DNA from: Rhizobium sp. Q54
GTDB lineage: Bacteria > Pseudomonadota > Alphaproteobacteria > Micropepsales > Micropepsaceae
Direction: 5' to 3'
DNA: 64,000 nt
Assembly (NCBI GenBank): GCA_945860165.1
Contig: CAMAPL010000004.1
Coordinates: 1-64,000, forward strand
Shown here in pieces: positions 45,818 to 55,457 of this stretch (position 1 is the stretch's first letter; the number at the start of each line of letters is the position of its first letter). The notes beneath the pieces are model-generated. The model saw only the letters and a list, made by a program, of their open reading frames with translations, made no database searches and was not told the DNA's origin. The position numbers and the translations under genes are program-made.

Positions 45818-46531
45818 ATGCGCGTATTGCTGATTGAAGACGACAGCGCGATGGCACGAAGCATCGAGCTGATGCTGCGAAACGAAGGGCTTAACGTCTA
45901 CACCACCGATCTCGGGGAAGAAGGGATCGATCTCGGTAAGCTTTACGATTACGACATTATCGTACTGGACCTGCAGCTGCCCGACATGTCGGGCTTCGAG
46001 GTTCTCAAGGCCCTCAGGGTCGCCAAGGTGCAGACCCCGGTCCTAGTCCTGTCAGGCAACCCCATTGTAGAAGCCAAGGTCAAGGCGCTGGGCTTCGGCG
46101 CCGACGATTACATGACCAAGCCCTTCCACAAGGACGAGCTGGTCGCCCGCATCCAGGCCGTCGTCCGCCGTTCCAAGGGCCACAGCCAGTCGGTCATCAC
46201 CACTGGCAAGCTCACCGTCAATCTGGACGCCAAGACCGTGGAAGTGGACGGCGCCCGCGTGCATCTGACCGGCAAAGAATATCAGATGCTGGAGCTGCTC
46301 ACCCTGCGCAAGGGCACCACCCTGACCAAGGAAATGTTCCTCAATCACCTTTACGGTGGCATGGACGAGCCGGAGCTGAAGATCATCGACGTCTTCATTT
46401 GCAAGTTGCGCAAGAAACTCGCGGCCGCCACCGAAGGCGCCAATTATATCGAAACCGTATGGGGCCGCGGCTATGTGCTGCGCGATCCTAATGGCGAGGA
46501 AATCATCGTCCCGGTTACCCAGGTCGCTTAA
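45818..46531 (+). CDS. ctrA: Cell-cycle master response regulator CtrA
   Basis: 237 residues. N-terminal receiver: [20 protein letters not shown], phosphoacceptor Asp51 in [18 protein letters not shown], and KPF lysine. C-terminal OmpR-type winged helix (about 125-230) with [17 protein letters not shown] and [12 protein letters not shown]. The near-identity of these segments to alphaproteobacterial CtrA is distinctive. In Caulobacter it controls origin silencing, division, flagella and pili. Here it is monocistronic with a strong terminator. rcdA, encoding an adaptor for its degradation, lies 3.5 kb downstream. Confidence 0.97.
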   Translation: MRVLLIEDDSAMARSIELMLRNEGLNVYTTDLGEEGIDLGKLYDYDIIVLDLQLPDMSGFEVLKALRVAKVQTPVLVLSGNPIVEAKVKALGFGADDYMTKPFHKDELVARIQAVVRRSKGHSQSVITTGKLTVNLDAKTVEVDGARVHLTGKEYQMLELLTLRKGTTLTKEMFLNHLYGGMDEPELKIIDVFICKLRKKLAAATEGANYIETVWGRGYVLRDPNGEEIIVPVTQVA

Positions 46532-46554
46532 GCGATCTGGCAACAAAAGAAAAA

Positions 46555-46580
46555 GGCCCGCAGGTGTTGCGGGCCTTTTT
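46555..46580 (+). terminator. Rho-independent terminator of ctrA
   Basis: Stem GGCCCGCA/TGCGGGCC with a 5-nt loop (46563-46567), followed by TTTTT at 46576-46580. The A-run before the stem also makes it usable for the converging gene. Confidence 0.9.
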
Positions 46581-46608
46581 ATTGGTCGCTCCGTATTCGC
46601 GGCCGCTC

Positions 46609-47658
46609 CTATTGCAGCGTGCAATCCAGCAGCTTGCCTTCCAGCGACGAGCCGATCAAGAGGCGCTTGCCCGCTGACGCCGCAACGCCGGCGGCGGCGA
46701 TCTCCCCGCCGCCATTGCCATAGACAAGCTGCGCTGATTGCGGCGCGCCGCCCGACAGGCTGACACGGAAGACCTGCGACGGCGGGTGATGGTCCGGGTC
46801 AGTGGAAAAATCACGCCACTGGAACAGATTGGCATGGCCCGCCACCCAGACCTCGCCCCTTCTATCCAGGCTGATCTTCTCGGGCGCGATATCCAGGGTC
46901 AGGGATTCGCCCTCGGTCAGGTTACCGGTCAGCATTTCGCGGCTGAAGGATTTGAGGCTGCGGGTGGTCAGGCTGGCCACCAGCAGGTGATTGCCGTCGG
47001 GGGCAAGCAGCAGGCCCTGCGCGCCATAAACATCCTCGGCTGCGGTGCGCAGCATCATGCCGTTGAAATACAGGATACTGGAACCCGGCACCGCGCCCAG
47101 ATCCGCCAGCCACTGCATCGTGGCCTGGGCGGCCGTGTTGTTGCTGACATAGAAGGTGCCGGGACCGGCCGCCACGATATCCTGCGGATCGGTGAGAAGG
47201 CCGCTGCCGATCGTGCCCTGCGCCACCAGCGCCGCACCGGCCTTGGGATTGGTGACTTCAAATGAGTCGATGCTGAATTTTCCGCTCGAGCGCCGATTAA
47301 CCGCCAGCAGCAGAACAGCGCTGCCGTCGGGCACGCGATACAGGGCAATGCCGCGCGGATGAAAATCCCTCGGCGTACCGGAAAGCCGGGTCAGCCTGCC
47401 CCCTGACAAGGGCAGCGTGTAAATGCCGTCCGCGCTGCTGAGCCCGCGCGCATTGGCGACCGCGACAAAGGCCGTGCCGCCCGCGATCTCAATGTCCGTC
47501 ACGCCTGGCAGGCTGGACAAAGCGCGGCAGCTACCGAAAAAACCCGTCTGCACCGAAGAGAACAGGCCATTGGCCCACAAGATGCGGCCGATAAAGAATA
47601 CCAGTCCCAGCACCAGCATGATGGCAGTCATCCGCCAGGCGCGCGCGAAGCTTTTCAT
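46609..47658 (-). CDS. Paraoxonase/arylesterase-like beta-propeller protein
   Basis: 349 residues with an N-terminal membrane anchor or signal (about 10-30). The rest resembles the PON family six-blade propeller: SCRALSSLPGVTDIEIAGGTAFVAV (PON: C...GxEDI), TDPQDIVAAGPGTFYVSNN, YGAQGLLLAPDGNHLLVA and ISLDRRGEVWVAGHAN correspond to the calcium-binding turns. The acidic ED is TD here. It could be a lactonase or esterase, but activity is not certain. It overlaps the ABC transporter gene start region by ATGA. Confidence 0.65.
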   Translation of the reverse strand: MKSFARAWRMTAIMLVLGLVFFIGRILWANGLFSSVQTGFFGSCRALSSLPGVTDIEIAGGTAFVAVANARGLSSADGIYTLPLSGGRLTRLSGTPRDFHPRGIALYRVPDGSAVLLLAVNRRSSGKFSIDSFEVTNPKAGAALVAQGTIGSGLLTDPQDIVAAGPGTFYVSNNTAAQATMQWLADLGAVPGSSILYFNGMMLRTAAEDVYGAQGLLLAPDGNHLLVASLTTRSLKSFSREMLTGNLTEGESLTLDIAPEKISLDRRGEVWVAGHANLFQWRDFSTDPDHHPPSQVFRVSLSGGAPQSAQLVYGNGGGEIAAAGVAASAGKRLLIGSSLEGKLLDCTLQ

Positions 47659-49475
47659 CCCGGGACGTCCGAGAATTGCAGGCTTGCCAGCCGCGCATAC
47701 AGCCCGCCACCGGCCATCAGGTCACCATGGCTGCCTTCCGCCACCGCCCGGCCCTCGTCCATCACCACAATGCGCTTCAGACGCTGGATGGTGGAAAAAC
47801 GGTGCGCAATCACGATGGTGGTGCGGCCCACCATCAGGTTGGCCAGCGCGGCCTGCACCAGCCGCTCATTCTCCGCATCCAGCGCGCTGGTGGCTTCGTC
47901 CAGCAGCAGCAGCGGCGCATCGCGCAGGATGGCGCGGGCAATCGCCAGGCGCTGACGCTGGCCGCCCGAAAGCGTCACGCCGCGCTCCCCCACCAGCGTG
48001 TCGAAACCGTCCGGCAGCTTGTCGATGAATTCCGAAGCCGCGGCGGCATCGGCGGCGGCGCGCACTTCTGCATCGCTCGCCTCTTCCCGGCCATAGCGGA
48101 TATTGGCGGCGATGCTGCCGGAAAATATCACCGGCTCCTGCGACACCACAGCGATTTTCTGGCGCAGGGCGATGGGATCGAGCTGAGTAATGTCCAGGCC
48201 ATCGAACCGGATACTGCCGGTCTGGGCATCGAAGAAGCGCAACATCAGCTGGAAGACGGTCGACTTGCCCGCGCCGCTGGGGCCGACCAAAGCCACCGCC
48301 TCGCCGCTGGCCACGTCCAGCGAGAAATTGTTCAGCGCCTTGAAGCCGGGCCGCGAGGGATACTGGAAGGTGACGTTTTCGAACCGCACCGCGCCGCCCG
48401 ATTTTTGCGGCAGAGCCAGCGGATGGGTGGGCGCCGCGATAGCCGGCACTTCATAAAGCAATTCCATCAGCCGTTCGGACGCGCCGGCAGCGCGTTGCAG
48501 GTCGCCCCAGGTTTCGCTCAACGCACCGACGCCGCCGCCGGTCAGAAAGCCATAAATGATGAAGGCCACCAGGTCGCCGCCGGTGAGGCTTCCGCCGAGC
48601 ATGTCGTGCAGGCCGACCAGTCCCACCGTCGCAAGACTGGCAAAGGCGGTGAAGATCGCCACTGCCGTCAGCACGGCGCGCGCCATGGTGCGGCGGCGCG
48701 CAAAATCAAAGGCGCGCTCCACCGCCGCGGCAAAGGCGCGGCGCTCGTAATTTTCCTGGGTGAAGGCCTGCACGGTGGGAACGGCATTGAGGGTTTCGGT
48801 GCCGCGCGCGGCGGTGTCGGCAATGGAGTCTTGGCTGGCGCGGGAGAGTTTGCGCACCCAGCGCCCGAACAGCAGCATCGGCACCATCACCAGCAGCACC
48901 GCGCCCACCACCAGCAGCGCCAGCTTGGCGCTGGTGACGAACATCAAGGTCAGCCCGCCCGTCAGGGTGACCAGGTTGCGCAGCGCCAGCGAGGCCGAAG
49001 ACCCCACCACGGTCTGGATCAGGGTCGTGTCGGCGGTCATGCGCGACAGGACTTCGCCGGTACGGGTGACTTCAAAGAATTGCGGCGACAGGCCCAGCAC
49101 ATTGCTGAACACCGCCTTGCGGATGTCGGCCACCACTCGCTCGCCCAGCCAGGTGACCATGTAGAAGCGGATTGCCGAGGCCAGCCCCAGCACGCCCGCG
49201 GCCACCACAAAGGCGAAATAGAAATCGGCCAGGCCATGCGCTTGGGCGGCGGAAAGGCCGCGGGCGTCTATCAAGCCCCGGGCGAACTGGGGCAGGGCCA
49301 GGGTCGCGGCGGAGGAAGCCAGCAGGGCCAGCACCGCCAGGGTGATCCGCCCCCGGTAAGGCCTCAGAAACGGCAGGATTCCCCGCAAAGGGCCCATGGA
49401 GCGGCCTTTGGGCCGCCCCGCCGCCACCCGGGCGGCTTCCTTCGCAAAATCATCGCCGGCCAAGGGTTCGCCCAT
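47655..49475 (-). CDS. ABC exporter, fused permease and ATPase (MsbA-like)
   Basis: 606 residues. Transmembrane domain with six helices (about 35-330), then the nucleotide-binding domain (about 365-600): Walker [11 protein letters not shown]-loop VVSQEP, signature [10 protein letters not shown], Walker [13 protein letters not shown] and H-loop IAHRFST. It is a half-transporter that would work as a homodimer. ABCB/MsbA-like exporters move lipids, peptides or drugs; the substrate is unknown. It shares a transcript with the PON-like gene downstream and is divergent from rpmE. Confidence 0.92.
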   Translation of the reverse strand: MGEPLAGDDFAKEAARVAAGRPKGRSMGPLRGILPFLRPYRGRITLAVLALLASSAATLALPQFARGLIDARGLSAAQAHGLADFYFAFVVAAGVLGLASAIRFYMVTWLGERVVADIRKAVFSNVLGLSPQFFEVTRTGEVLSRMTADTTLIQTVVGSSASLALRNLVTLTGGLTLMFVTSAKLALLVVGAVLLVMVPMLLFGRWVRKLSRASQDSIADTAARGTETLNAVPTVQAFTQENYERRAFAAAVERAFDFARRRTMARAVLTAVAIFTAFASLATVGLVGLHDMLGGSLTGGDLVAFIIYGFLTGGGVGALSETWGDLQRAAGASERLMELLYEVPAIAAPTHPLALPQKSGGAVRFENVTFQYPSRPGFKALNNFSLDVASGEAVALVGPSGAGKSTVFQLMLRFFDAQTGSIRFDGLDITQLDPIALRQKIAVVSQEPVIFSGSIAANIRYGREEASDAEVRAAADAAAASEFIDKLPDGFDTLVGERGVTLSGGQRQRLAIARAILRDAPLLLLDEATSALDAENERLVQAALANLMVGRTTIVIAHRFSTIQRLKRIVVMDEGRAVAEGSHGDLMAGGGLYARLASLQFSDVPG

Positions 49476-49615
49476 TCGTTAAACCACGGCTGTATATAGG
49501 CAATGGCCGGGCGACCAAAGCCCACTATTGCCGCCTTGCGAGGCCGCTTGCCCTCCCGTATAAGCCCCGCCTCGCGCCCGTCGGAAATGGGCGCCATCGA
49601 AAGGTCATTTGGATC

Positions 49616-49846
49616 ATGAAAAAGGGCATCCACCCCGATTATCACTTTGTCGACGTTCAGCTTAACGACGGCACGACCTACAAGACCCGCACCACCCATG
49701 GCACAGCGGGCCAGAAGATCACCTTGGACATCGATCCTTCGACCCACCCGGCCTGGACTGGCGGCGACGCCAAGCTGATGGACCGCGGCGGCCGTCTGAC
49801 CCGCTTCAACAAAAAGTTCGCCAGCTTCGTGAAGGCCCCGACGTAA
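49616..49846 (+). CDS. rpmE: 50S ribosomal protein L31
   Basis: 76 residues: [39 protein letters not shown] and [12 protein letters not shown]. The zinc-binding cysteines of the C+ form are absent, so this is a C-minus type L31 as in many alphaproteobacteria. It lacks zinc dependence. A strong terminator follows 23 bases after the stop. Confidence 0.95.
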   Translation: MKKGIHPDYHFVDVQLNDGTTYKTRTTHGTAGQKITLDIDPSTHPAWTGGDAKLMDRGGRLTRFNKKFASFVKAPT

Positions 49847-49869
49847 GGGTCTTTACCTGCGAAAATGCA

Positions 49870-49898
49870 AACGCCGCCAGTCACCCGGCGGCGTTTTT
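49870..49898 (+). terminator. Rho-independent terminator of rpmE
   Basis: Stem AACGCCGCC/GGCGGCGTT (49870-49878 and 49887-49895) with an 8-nt loop and five T at 49894-49898. Confidence 0.9.
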
Positions 49899-49914
49899 GT
49901 TTCTCAGCCTTCAG

Positions 49915-50056
49915 TCACCATGGGCGGGCGTCGCTACGCTGACGCTAGCGACCCCAGCCCATCCAGAGTCCATCCGCACCAAAGTTGGATGGCCGGCTCG
50001 AGAAGTTTACCCTCCGACCGCGCTCCGCGCGGTGCGGGGGGGCCGGCCATGGTGAG
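49915..50056. repeat. Dispersed palindromic repeat family B, copy 2
   Basis: Starts TCACCATGGGCGGGCG, contains CATCCAGAGTCCATCC, GTTGGATGGCCGG, and ends GGCCGGCCATGGTGAG, so its ends are inverted copies. It is the longest copy of the family (others 22595-22702, 61967-62086) and includes an inner CCGCGCTCCGCGCGG hairpin. It lies between the converging ends of rpmE and rcdA. Confidence 0.7.
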
Positions 50057-50066
50057 TAGATTTGGA

Positions 50067-50549
50067 TTATTTTGACGCGAAGGCCTGGGCCAGCATATCG
50101 AGCTGGCCGCGCGCGCCCGGCGACGGCATCTCGCCTTCGCCGAACAGGATGTCGTCCAGCCGGGCGATGCGCCGATACAGGCTGTCGCTGCGCACCAGCA
50201 GGTCCTTCAGTTCGCGCGGCAGCGGTTCGGTATCCTCGGCGCATTGACCCAGGCAGATTTCCCGGCTGCCGAGCCGATAGCGGCCATTCATCGCATCGTC
50301 GCGTTCCATGTCGCCGTCGCGCACCGCACGCTGCACCAACAGCCAGCTGGCAGCCTGCATCAGGCGGGTGGTGACGCGCATGCTTTCGCCGGCATAGAGC
50401 ATGGCGGCCTTGCGCGGCAGCACGCGCGCTTCCTCGCGCCCCTTGCCGTCGAGATAACGTGCGGTTTCTTCCACCAGGGCCATGCCTTCATCGAAGGTGC
50501 GGTCGAACATGGCGGACTCGGTGAAATTCTCGTTCTCGGTGATCTGCAT
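50067..50549 (-). CDS. rcdA: RcdA-like protein (DUF1465), CtrA degradation adaptor
   Basis: 160 residues. DUF1465, the Pfam family of Caulobacter RcdA: FDEGMALVEETARYLDGKG, MRVTTRLMQAASWLLVQRAV, YRLGSREICLGQ and LVRSDSLYRRIARLDDILFG. It is helical throughout. In Caulobacter, RcdA with CpdR and PopA delivers CtrA to ClpXP at the swarmer-to-stalk transition. CtrA is encoded 3.5 kb upstream in this window. GGGAC precedes the ATG at 50549. Confidence 0.85.
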   Translation of the reverse strand: MQITENENFTESAMFDRTFDEGMALVEETARYLDGKGREEARVLPRKAAMLYAGESMRVTTRLMQAASWLLVQRAVRDGDMERDDAMNGRYRLGSREICLGQCAEDTEPLPRELKDLLVRSDSLYRRIARLDDILFGEGEMPSPGARGQLDMLAQAFASK

Positions 50550-50710
50550 TCTCGTCCCCGTTTATGGACCGGACGCTAACAAGACGCGCACGAAGCGCAA
50601 GGCCCATCGGTTGGTAAATAGCGAGAAATGGGGACCGCGCCGCGCCCGCGCAACATTCTTAGTGTGCGTATTAACATTGATACTTCACGCATTTACTTCT
50701 TGATGAAGTG

Positions 50711-50884
50711 TTACACCGCGGATTTTGTGGCGCTGCGGGCCGCAATGGCCTGGCGGCAATGCGCGATTTCCGCTTCCAGCCGCGCGATGCGCAGTTCTAG
50801 TTCATGCGCCGAAAAGGCCGAGATGTCTTCGCTCAGAACGATGTCGGGAAGTTTCTTGCGCGGCTGAAAATCGTCCAAGTCCAT
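50711..50884 (-). CDS. DUF1192 family small protein
   Basis: 57 residues: MDLDDFQPRKKLPDIVLSED, then SAFSAHELELRIARLEAEIA and a short tail. The N-terminal DD-x-x-P and the LxxRIxxLexEIxRC coil match DUF1192, an alphaproteobacterial family of about 60 residues without a known function. It is divergent from the quinone oxidoreductase gene, with 55 bases between their starts, and such pairing is frequent. Start ATG 50884. Confidence 0.82.
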   Translation of the reverse strand: MDLDDFQPRKKLPDIVLSEDISAFSAHELELRIARLEAEIAHCRQAIAARSATKSAV

Positions 50885-50939
50885 CGCCTTGCTCCTGTTT
50901 TTCGTTTAGTCTGTGCCCGCGAAAAGCAGCGCGCAAGCC

Positions 50940-51917
50940 ATGAAAACCATCCATATTTCCAGTCCGGGCAAGGAATATCGTTTGCTCCTAGGCGAGGAAC
51001 CTTGTCCCGTGCCGGGGCGCGGCGAAGTCCTGATCCGGGTCGCCGCCGCAGGCCTGAACAATGCCGACCTGCTGCAAGCGCAAGGGGCTTATCCGCCGCC
51101 GCCCGGCGCATCGCAGATTCTGGGGCTGGAAGTCTCCGGAACTATCGCTGCGCTGGGCGATGGCGTTAACGGTTTGGCGGTGGGCGCGCGTATCTGCGCC
51201 CTGCTCAGTGGCGGTGGCTATGCGGAATATGCCTTGGCCGATGCCGGGTCCGTGCTGCCGGTGCCCAGCGATGTCGACCTGATCCACGCGGCGGCGCTGC
51301 CCGAGGCCGCCTTCACCGCCTGGACCAATATCATCGACACGGCGCGCCTGAAGGCCGGCGAAACATTGCTGGTGCATGGCGGCACCAGCGGCATCGGCAG
51401 CCTAGCGATCCAGATGTTTGCTGCTCGCGGGCACCGCGCCTTCACCACCGCCGGCTCCGATGAAAAATGCGCCGCGGCCGAAGCGCTCGGCGCGGCGCGG
51501 GCGATCAATTATCGCCGCGAGGATTTTGTCGCCATGGCCAAGGCAGAAACCGGTGGCAAAGGCGTGGACGTCATCCTGGACATGGTCGGCGGCGATTACA
51601 TCCAGCGCAACATCGAAGCCGCCGCCCCCTGGGGCCGGATCGTCAACATCGCCTATCAGCAAGGCTTCAGGGCGGAGGTGAATTTCGCGCCCGTTCTTTC
51701 CAAGCGCCTGACCCTGGCGGCCACCACCCTGCGGGCCCGCACGGCTTCCGAAAAACAGGCTATCCGCGATGCCCTGCGCCAAGAGGTTTGGCCCCTGCTC
51801 GGCAACCGCATCCACCCCGTGGTGGCGCGGGTGTTCCCGCTGGACCACGCGCAAAAAGCCCATGAAACCATGGCCAAAACCGGCCATATCGGCAAAATAT
51901 TGCTATCTCTGACCTGA
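50940..51917 (+). CDS. NAD(P)H-quinone oxidoreductase, PIG3-type
   Basis: 325 residues from MKTIHISSPGKEYRLL; an earlier in-frame start (50913) adds nine. Medium-chain dehydrogenase/reductase without catalytic zinc: GRGEVLIRVAAAGLNNADLL, the NADPH motif LLVHGGTSGIGSLAIQM, and LDMVGGDYIQRNIEAA. Typical of the PIG3/quinone oxidoreductase group. Reduces quinones with NADPH. Divergent from the DUF1192 gene. Confidence 0.9.
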   Translation: MKTIHISSPGKEYRLLLGEEPCPVPGRGEVLIRVAAAGLNNADLLQAQGAYPPPPGASQILGLEVSGTIAALGDGVNGLAVGARICALLSGGGYAEYALADAGSVLPVPSDVDLIHAAALPEAAFTAWTNIIDTARLKAGETLLVHGGTSGIGSLAIQMFAARGHRAFTTAGSDEKCAAAEALGAARAINYRREDFVAMAKAETGGKGVDVILDMVGGDYIQRNIEAAAPWGRIVNIAYQQGFRAEVNFAPVLSKRLTLAATTLRARTASEKQAIRDALRQEVWPLLGNRIHPVVARVFPLDHAQKAHETMAKTGHIGKILLSLT

Positions 51918-52030
51918 AAGTCTTTGCGCTGGCCTTGCCGTGTGGCTAAAAGACCGCATTCCTCGAAAGGATTAGCCTGACGAGGGGCGGTGGGCCCGGA
52001 TACGGCCCCCGCTCAACGGGAGAAAATACC

Positions 52031-52735
52031 ATGGCCGTCGAACAGAAGCCCCTGATGCCCAAAGCCACCGCCGTCTGGCTGGTGGACAATACCGGTCTGT
52101 CCTTCGAGCAGATCGCCGATTTCTGCGGGTTGCATCCGCTGGAAGTCAAAGGCATCGCCGACGAAGACGTCGCCAAGGGCATCAAGGGCCAGGACCCAGT
52201 CGCCACCGGCCAGCTCACCCGCGAGCAGATCGCCGACGCCGAAAAAGATCCCAAGAAGCGCCTGAAGATGGCGGCGCCCAAGCACAAGATGCCGAATGTG
52301 CGCCAGAAGCGCGCCCCGCGTTACACCCCGGTCAGCAAGCGCCAGGACAAGCCAGACGCGGTCTATTGGCTGATCCGCAACCATCCTGAATTCACCGACA
52401 GCGACATCATCAAGCTGATCGGCACCACCAAGGCGACCATCGCCAAGATCCGCGAGCGTTCGCACTGGAATGCGGCCAACATCAAGGCGGTGGACCCGGT
52501 CACGCTGGGCATGTGCTCGCAGCTGGAACTGGATTTGGCCGTGACCCGCGCCAGCGTCAAGTTCGAGCGCGCCCAGAAGCGCGCCGCCAAGAAGGGCGCG
52601 GCGCTGAAATCCATCGCCGAAACCACTGCCCGGGCTGCCGCGGTGACGGAGCTGCCGGCGCGCGAGGAAGAACCGTCGGAAGGCGCGCCTGCGCCGGACG
52701 ACTCCGCTTTGTCCAGCGAGATGGAACAGGACTAG
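52031..52735 (+). CDS. DUF1013 family protein (predicted transcription regulator)
   Basis: 234 residues: PLMPKATAVWLVDNTGLSFE, then QIADFCGLHPLEVKGIAD, and WLIRNHPEFTDSDIIKLIGT with TIAKIRERSHWN. The two segments look like helix-turn-helix units. DUF1013 is conserved across Alphaproteobacteria and usually annotated as a cell-cycle transcriptional regulator; I know of no defined binding site. The last ~40 residues are Ala/Glu-rich and disordered. A GGGAG ribosome-binding site precedes ATG 52031. Confidence 0.85.
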   Translation: MAVEQKPLMPKATAVWLVDNTGLSFEQIADFCGLHPLEVKGIADEDVAKGIKGQDPVATGQLTREQIADAEKDPKKRLKMAAPKHKMPNVRQKRAPRYTPVSKRQDKPDAVYWLIRNHPEFTDSDIIKLIGTTKATIAKIRERSHWNAANIKAVDPVTLGMCSQLELDLAVTRASVKFERAQKRAAKKGAALKSIAETTARAAAVTELPAREEEPSEGAPAPDDSALSSEMEQD

Positions 52736-52754
52736 CTGCTGCCGCCGTCGGATA

Positions 52755-53372
52755 TCAGAAGAGATATTTGACGGCGACGAAGCCCGAAACGATTACCAGC
52801 AGGAACACGAACAGCGTGGCCTCCAGCCGCTTTTCGATGAAGCGGCGCGCCACGTCGCCTTTCCAGTAGAGCAGGCCCGCGACCAGAAAATAGCGGCCGC
52901 CGCGGGTGAGAACCGACAGGACCATGAACATCGCAAAGCTGTATTGGGCAAAGCCCGATGCGATGGTGACCAGCTTGTAGGGCAGCGGGCTGAACCCCTT
53001 GCCGATGATCACCCAAGCGCCGTAGGTCGCATACCATTGCTGGAACTGCACCAGATCGTCGCCCATGCCATAGATGCTGATCAGCCATTGGCCCAGGGAA
53101 TCAAACAGGAAGACGCCGATGGCGTAGCCCGCCGCGCCGCCCAGCACCGACCAGAGGGTGCACCAGGCTGCCAGCGCCCAGGCCCGCTGGCGGTCGGCGA
53201 TCACCATCGGGATCAGCATGATGTCGGTGGGAATAGGAAAGAAGGAGGCCTCGGCAAACGTCAGGCCGCCCAGCGTAGCCCAAGCGTAGCGGCCCTTGGC
53301 GTTGCGCATCATCCAGTCATACAGCGCGCGCACAATGCCAGCTTTGGCCGCCGGCGGATCGGTAAAAGTCAT
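52755..53372 (-). CDS. YqaA/DedA-family membrane protein
   Basis: 205 residues from MTFTDPPAAKAGIVRALYD, with AGGAGTG just upstream; the frame opens 39 codons earlier but that part looks non-coding. VTT (SNARE-associated) domain: FAEASFFPIPTDIMLIPMV, GYAIGVFLFDS, VIIGKGFSPLPYKLVTIASG and LTRGGRYFLVAGLLY. Four to five membrane helices with re-entrant loops. DedA-type proteins flip lipid carriers or affect membrane potential; the YqaA subgroup is less studied. Confidence 0.85.
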   Translation of the reverse strand: MTFTDPPAAKAGIVRALYDWMMRNAKGRYAWATLGGLTFAEASFFPIPTDIMLIPMVIADRQRAWALAAWCTLWSVLGGAAGYAIGVFLFDSLGQWLISIYGMGDDLVQFQQWYATYGAWVIIGKGFSPLPYKLVTIASGFAQYSFAMFMVLSVLTRGGRYFLVAGLLYWKGDVARRFIEKRLEATLFVFLLVIVSGFVAVKYLF

Positions 53373-53470
53373 GTCACACTCCTGAACGGCCTTCCTAACA
53401 TCGCCGCGTCTTTCGTCAAACTGGACGTCAACCTTGCCGTCAAATGCGACTTTCTTTAGCGTGCTGGGCG

Positions 53471-55153
53471 ATGGCGACCAGAAAAACAAACGCTAAAAGC
53501 GTCACAAAGCGTGCGGGTAAACCGCGGCGCGCCAAGGTGTTTGAAAGCGGGCTTGACCGTGCGGCCGCCAACCACCAGCCACTGACCCCGCTGACATTCC
53601 TGGAGCGGGCCGCAGGTACTTTTCCCGATCACACCGCGATCATTCATGGCCGCCAGCACATCCGCTATGCCGATTTCTATGCCCGCAGCCTTCGCCTGGC
53701 ATCGGCGCTGGCGAAGCAGGGCATAAAGAAGGGCGACACGGTGGCGGTGATGCTGGCCAACACCCCGCCAATGCTGGAAGCCCATTATGGCGTGCCCATG
53801 CTGGGGGCGGTTCTGAATGCGCTCAACACGCGATTGGATGCCGCGGCCATCGCCTTCATGCTGGAACATGGCGGCGCCAAGATCCTGATCACCGACCGAG
53901 AATTTTCCGCCACCATCGCCGGTGCCCTAAAGCTGCTGAAAAAGAAGCCGTTGGTGATAGATTATGACGATCCCGAATTTCCCCAAAGCGGCGCGCGACT
54001 AGGCAAGATCGACTATGAGAAATTTCTAAAAGGCGGTGATCCGACGTTTGCCTGGAAGATGCCGGACGATGAATGGGACGCCATCGCTCTGAACTATACC
54101 TCCGGCACCACCGGCAATCCCAAGGGCGTGGTCTATCATCATCGCGGCGCGGCGCTGATGTGTTACGGCAATGCCCTGGCTGGCAGCATGATCGAGCATC
54201 CGGTGCTGCTGTGGACCCTGCCTATGTTTCACTGCAACGGCTGGTGCATGCCCTGGTCGCTATCGGCGGTGGCAGGCACCCATGTCTGCCTGCGCTGGGT
54301 GCGGGCGGGTCCGATCTTCCAGGCGCTGGCTGCGCACGGCGTCACCCATCTGTGCGGCGCCCCTGTCGTGATGTCGGCGCTGGTCAATGCCTCAGACGCC
54401 GAGCGCAAAAGCTTTCCGCAAAAAGTGCGCTTCATGGCCGCCGCCGCGCCGCCGCCCGAAAGCGTGCTGGTGGCAATGGCAGAGGCTGGTTTCGAAGTGG
54501 TGCATGTCTATGGCCTGACCGAGGTCTACGGCCCGGCGGTGGTCAATGAATGGCACGCGCAATGGGATGCGCTGGACAGTGCCGGACGGGCCTCGAAGAA
54601 AGCGCGCCAGGGCGTGCGCTATGCGCCGCTGGAAGAGTTAGCGGTACTCAATCCCATGACGATGAAGCCGGTACCCGCCGACGGCATGACCATCGGCGAG
54701 GTGATGTTCCGCGGCAATATCGTGATGCGCGGCTATCTGAAGAATCCCAGGGCAACGCGCGAGGCCTTTGCCGGCGGCTGGTTTCATTCCGGCGATCTGG
54801 GGGTGATGTATCCGGACGGCTATATCCAGCTGAAGGACCGTTCCAAGGACATCATCATTTCCGGCGGCGAGAATATCTCCTCCATCGAAGTAGAAGACGC
54901 CATCGCCGGGCATCCCGCCGTGCTGTTTGTGGCGGTGGTGGCACGGCCCGATGCCAAGTGGGGCGAAAGCCCCTGCGCCTTCGTGGAGCTGCGGCCGGGG
55001 AAAACGGTTTCGGAAAGCGAAATCCTGAATTTCACGAAGCTGCGGCTGGCCAAGTTCAAGATGCCGCGCTGGATCGTGTTTTGCGAACTGCCCAAAACCT
55101 CCACGGGCAAGATTCAGAAATTCGTCCTGCGGGACATGGCGAAAAGCCTATGA
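53471..55153 (+). CDS. Medium/long-chain acyl-CoA synthetase (AMP-binding)
   Basis: 560 residues from MATRKTNAKSVTKRAGK. ANL superfamily: P-loop YTSGTTGNPKGVVYHHRGA, the A5 motif VYGLTEVYGP, A7 GGWFHSGDLGVMYPDGYIQL, A8 DRSKDIIISGGENISSIEVE and A10 PKTSTGKIQKF with the catalytic Lys. It activates a carboxylic acid to acyl-AMP and then acyl-CoA. The sequence is close to the group annotated as FadD3- or dicarboxylate/medium-chain ligases (LCFA). The chain length is inferred. Ends with an ATG overlapping its stop (TATGA), but the frame that opens there lacks a domain. Confidence 0.9.
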   Translation: MATRKTNAKSVTKRAGKPRRAKVFESGLDRAAANHQPLTPLTFLERAAGTFPDHTAIIHGRQHIRYADFYARSLRLASALAKQGIKKGDTVAVMLANTPPMLEAHYGVPMLGAVLNALNTRLDAAAIAFMLEHGGAKILITDREFSATIAGALKLLKKKPLVIDYDDPEFPQSGARLGKIDYEKFLKGGDPTFAWKMPDDEWDAIALNYTSGTTGNPKGVVYHHRGAALMCYGNALAGSMIEHPVLLWTLPMFHCNGWCMPWSLSAVAGTHVCLRWVRAGPIFQALAAHGVTHLCGAPVVMSALVNASDAERKSFPQKVRFMAAAAPPPESVLVAMAEAGFEVVHVYGLTEVYGPAVVNEWHAQWDALDSAGRASKKARQGVRYAPLEELAVLNPMTMKPVPADGMTIGEVMFRGNIVMRGYLKNPRATREAFAGGWFHSGDLGVMYPDGYIQLKDRSKDIIISGGENISSIEVEDAIAGHPAVLFVAVVARPDAKWGESPCAFVELRPGKTVSESEILNFTKLRLAKFKMPRWIVFCELPKTSTGKIQKFVLRDMAKSL

Positions 55154-55286
55154 AAATTCTTGAGCTGAATATTTCCCGCGGCCGCAGCGGCCCTCGCCTG
55201 CTGCGCAGGCTCGAAGCGGCGCTCAATTTTCCTGACCTCGCTTCGCTCGCTAAGGAAAACTGGCGCGCGCCGCCGGGGAAGAAGGC

Positions 55287-55457
55287 TCAGTTACCGGCGC
55301 GAAGCTGCTCGAGCTCATCCTTAATTCGGAGTTTTTGCTTTTTCAGAGCTGCGACCCGGATTTCATCCCAATCGGGATTGGCCATCTCGCTCTCGATTAT
55401 ATGCTCGATTTTCTTGTGCTGGTTGGACAGATGGTTGATGTGTCCTTGTATCGCCAT
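55287..55457 (-). CDS. DUF465 (YdcH-like) small protein
   Basis: 56 residues: MAIQGHINHLSNQHKKIEHI, then PDWDEIRVAALKKQKLRIKD and ELEQLRAGN. It matches DUF465/YdcH, a short antiparallel helical hairpin: N-terminal helix with the L-x-x-x-H-x-x-x-x-x-x-I motif and a basic C-terminal helix. Function unknown. A second member is found at 56235-56450. It reads away from ubiX on the minus strand. Confidence 0.85.
   Translation of the reverse strand: MAIQGHINHLSNQHKKIEHIIESEMANPDWDEIRVAALKKQKLRIKDELEQLRAGN

Noticed and set aside
47676-49499. 607-codon open frame on the plus strand
   Set aside because: Exactly antisense to the ABC exporter; His/Gln/Gly-rich composition typical of reverse frames in GC-rich genes.
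55150-55286. Open frame starting at an ATG that overlaps the acyl-CoA synthetase stop
   Set aside because: The ATGA overlap is attractive, but the frame runs through the opposite-strand DUF465 gene and has no recognisable sequence.
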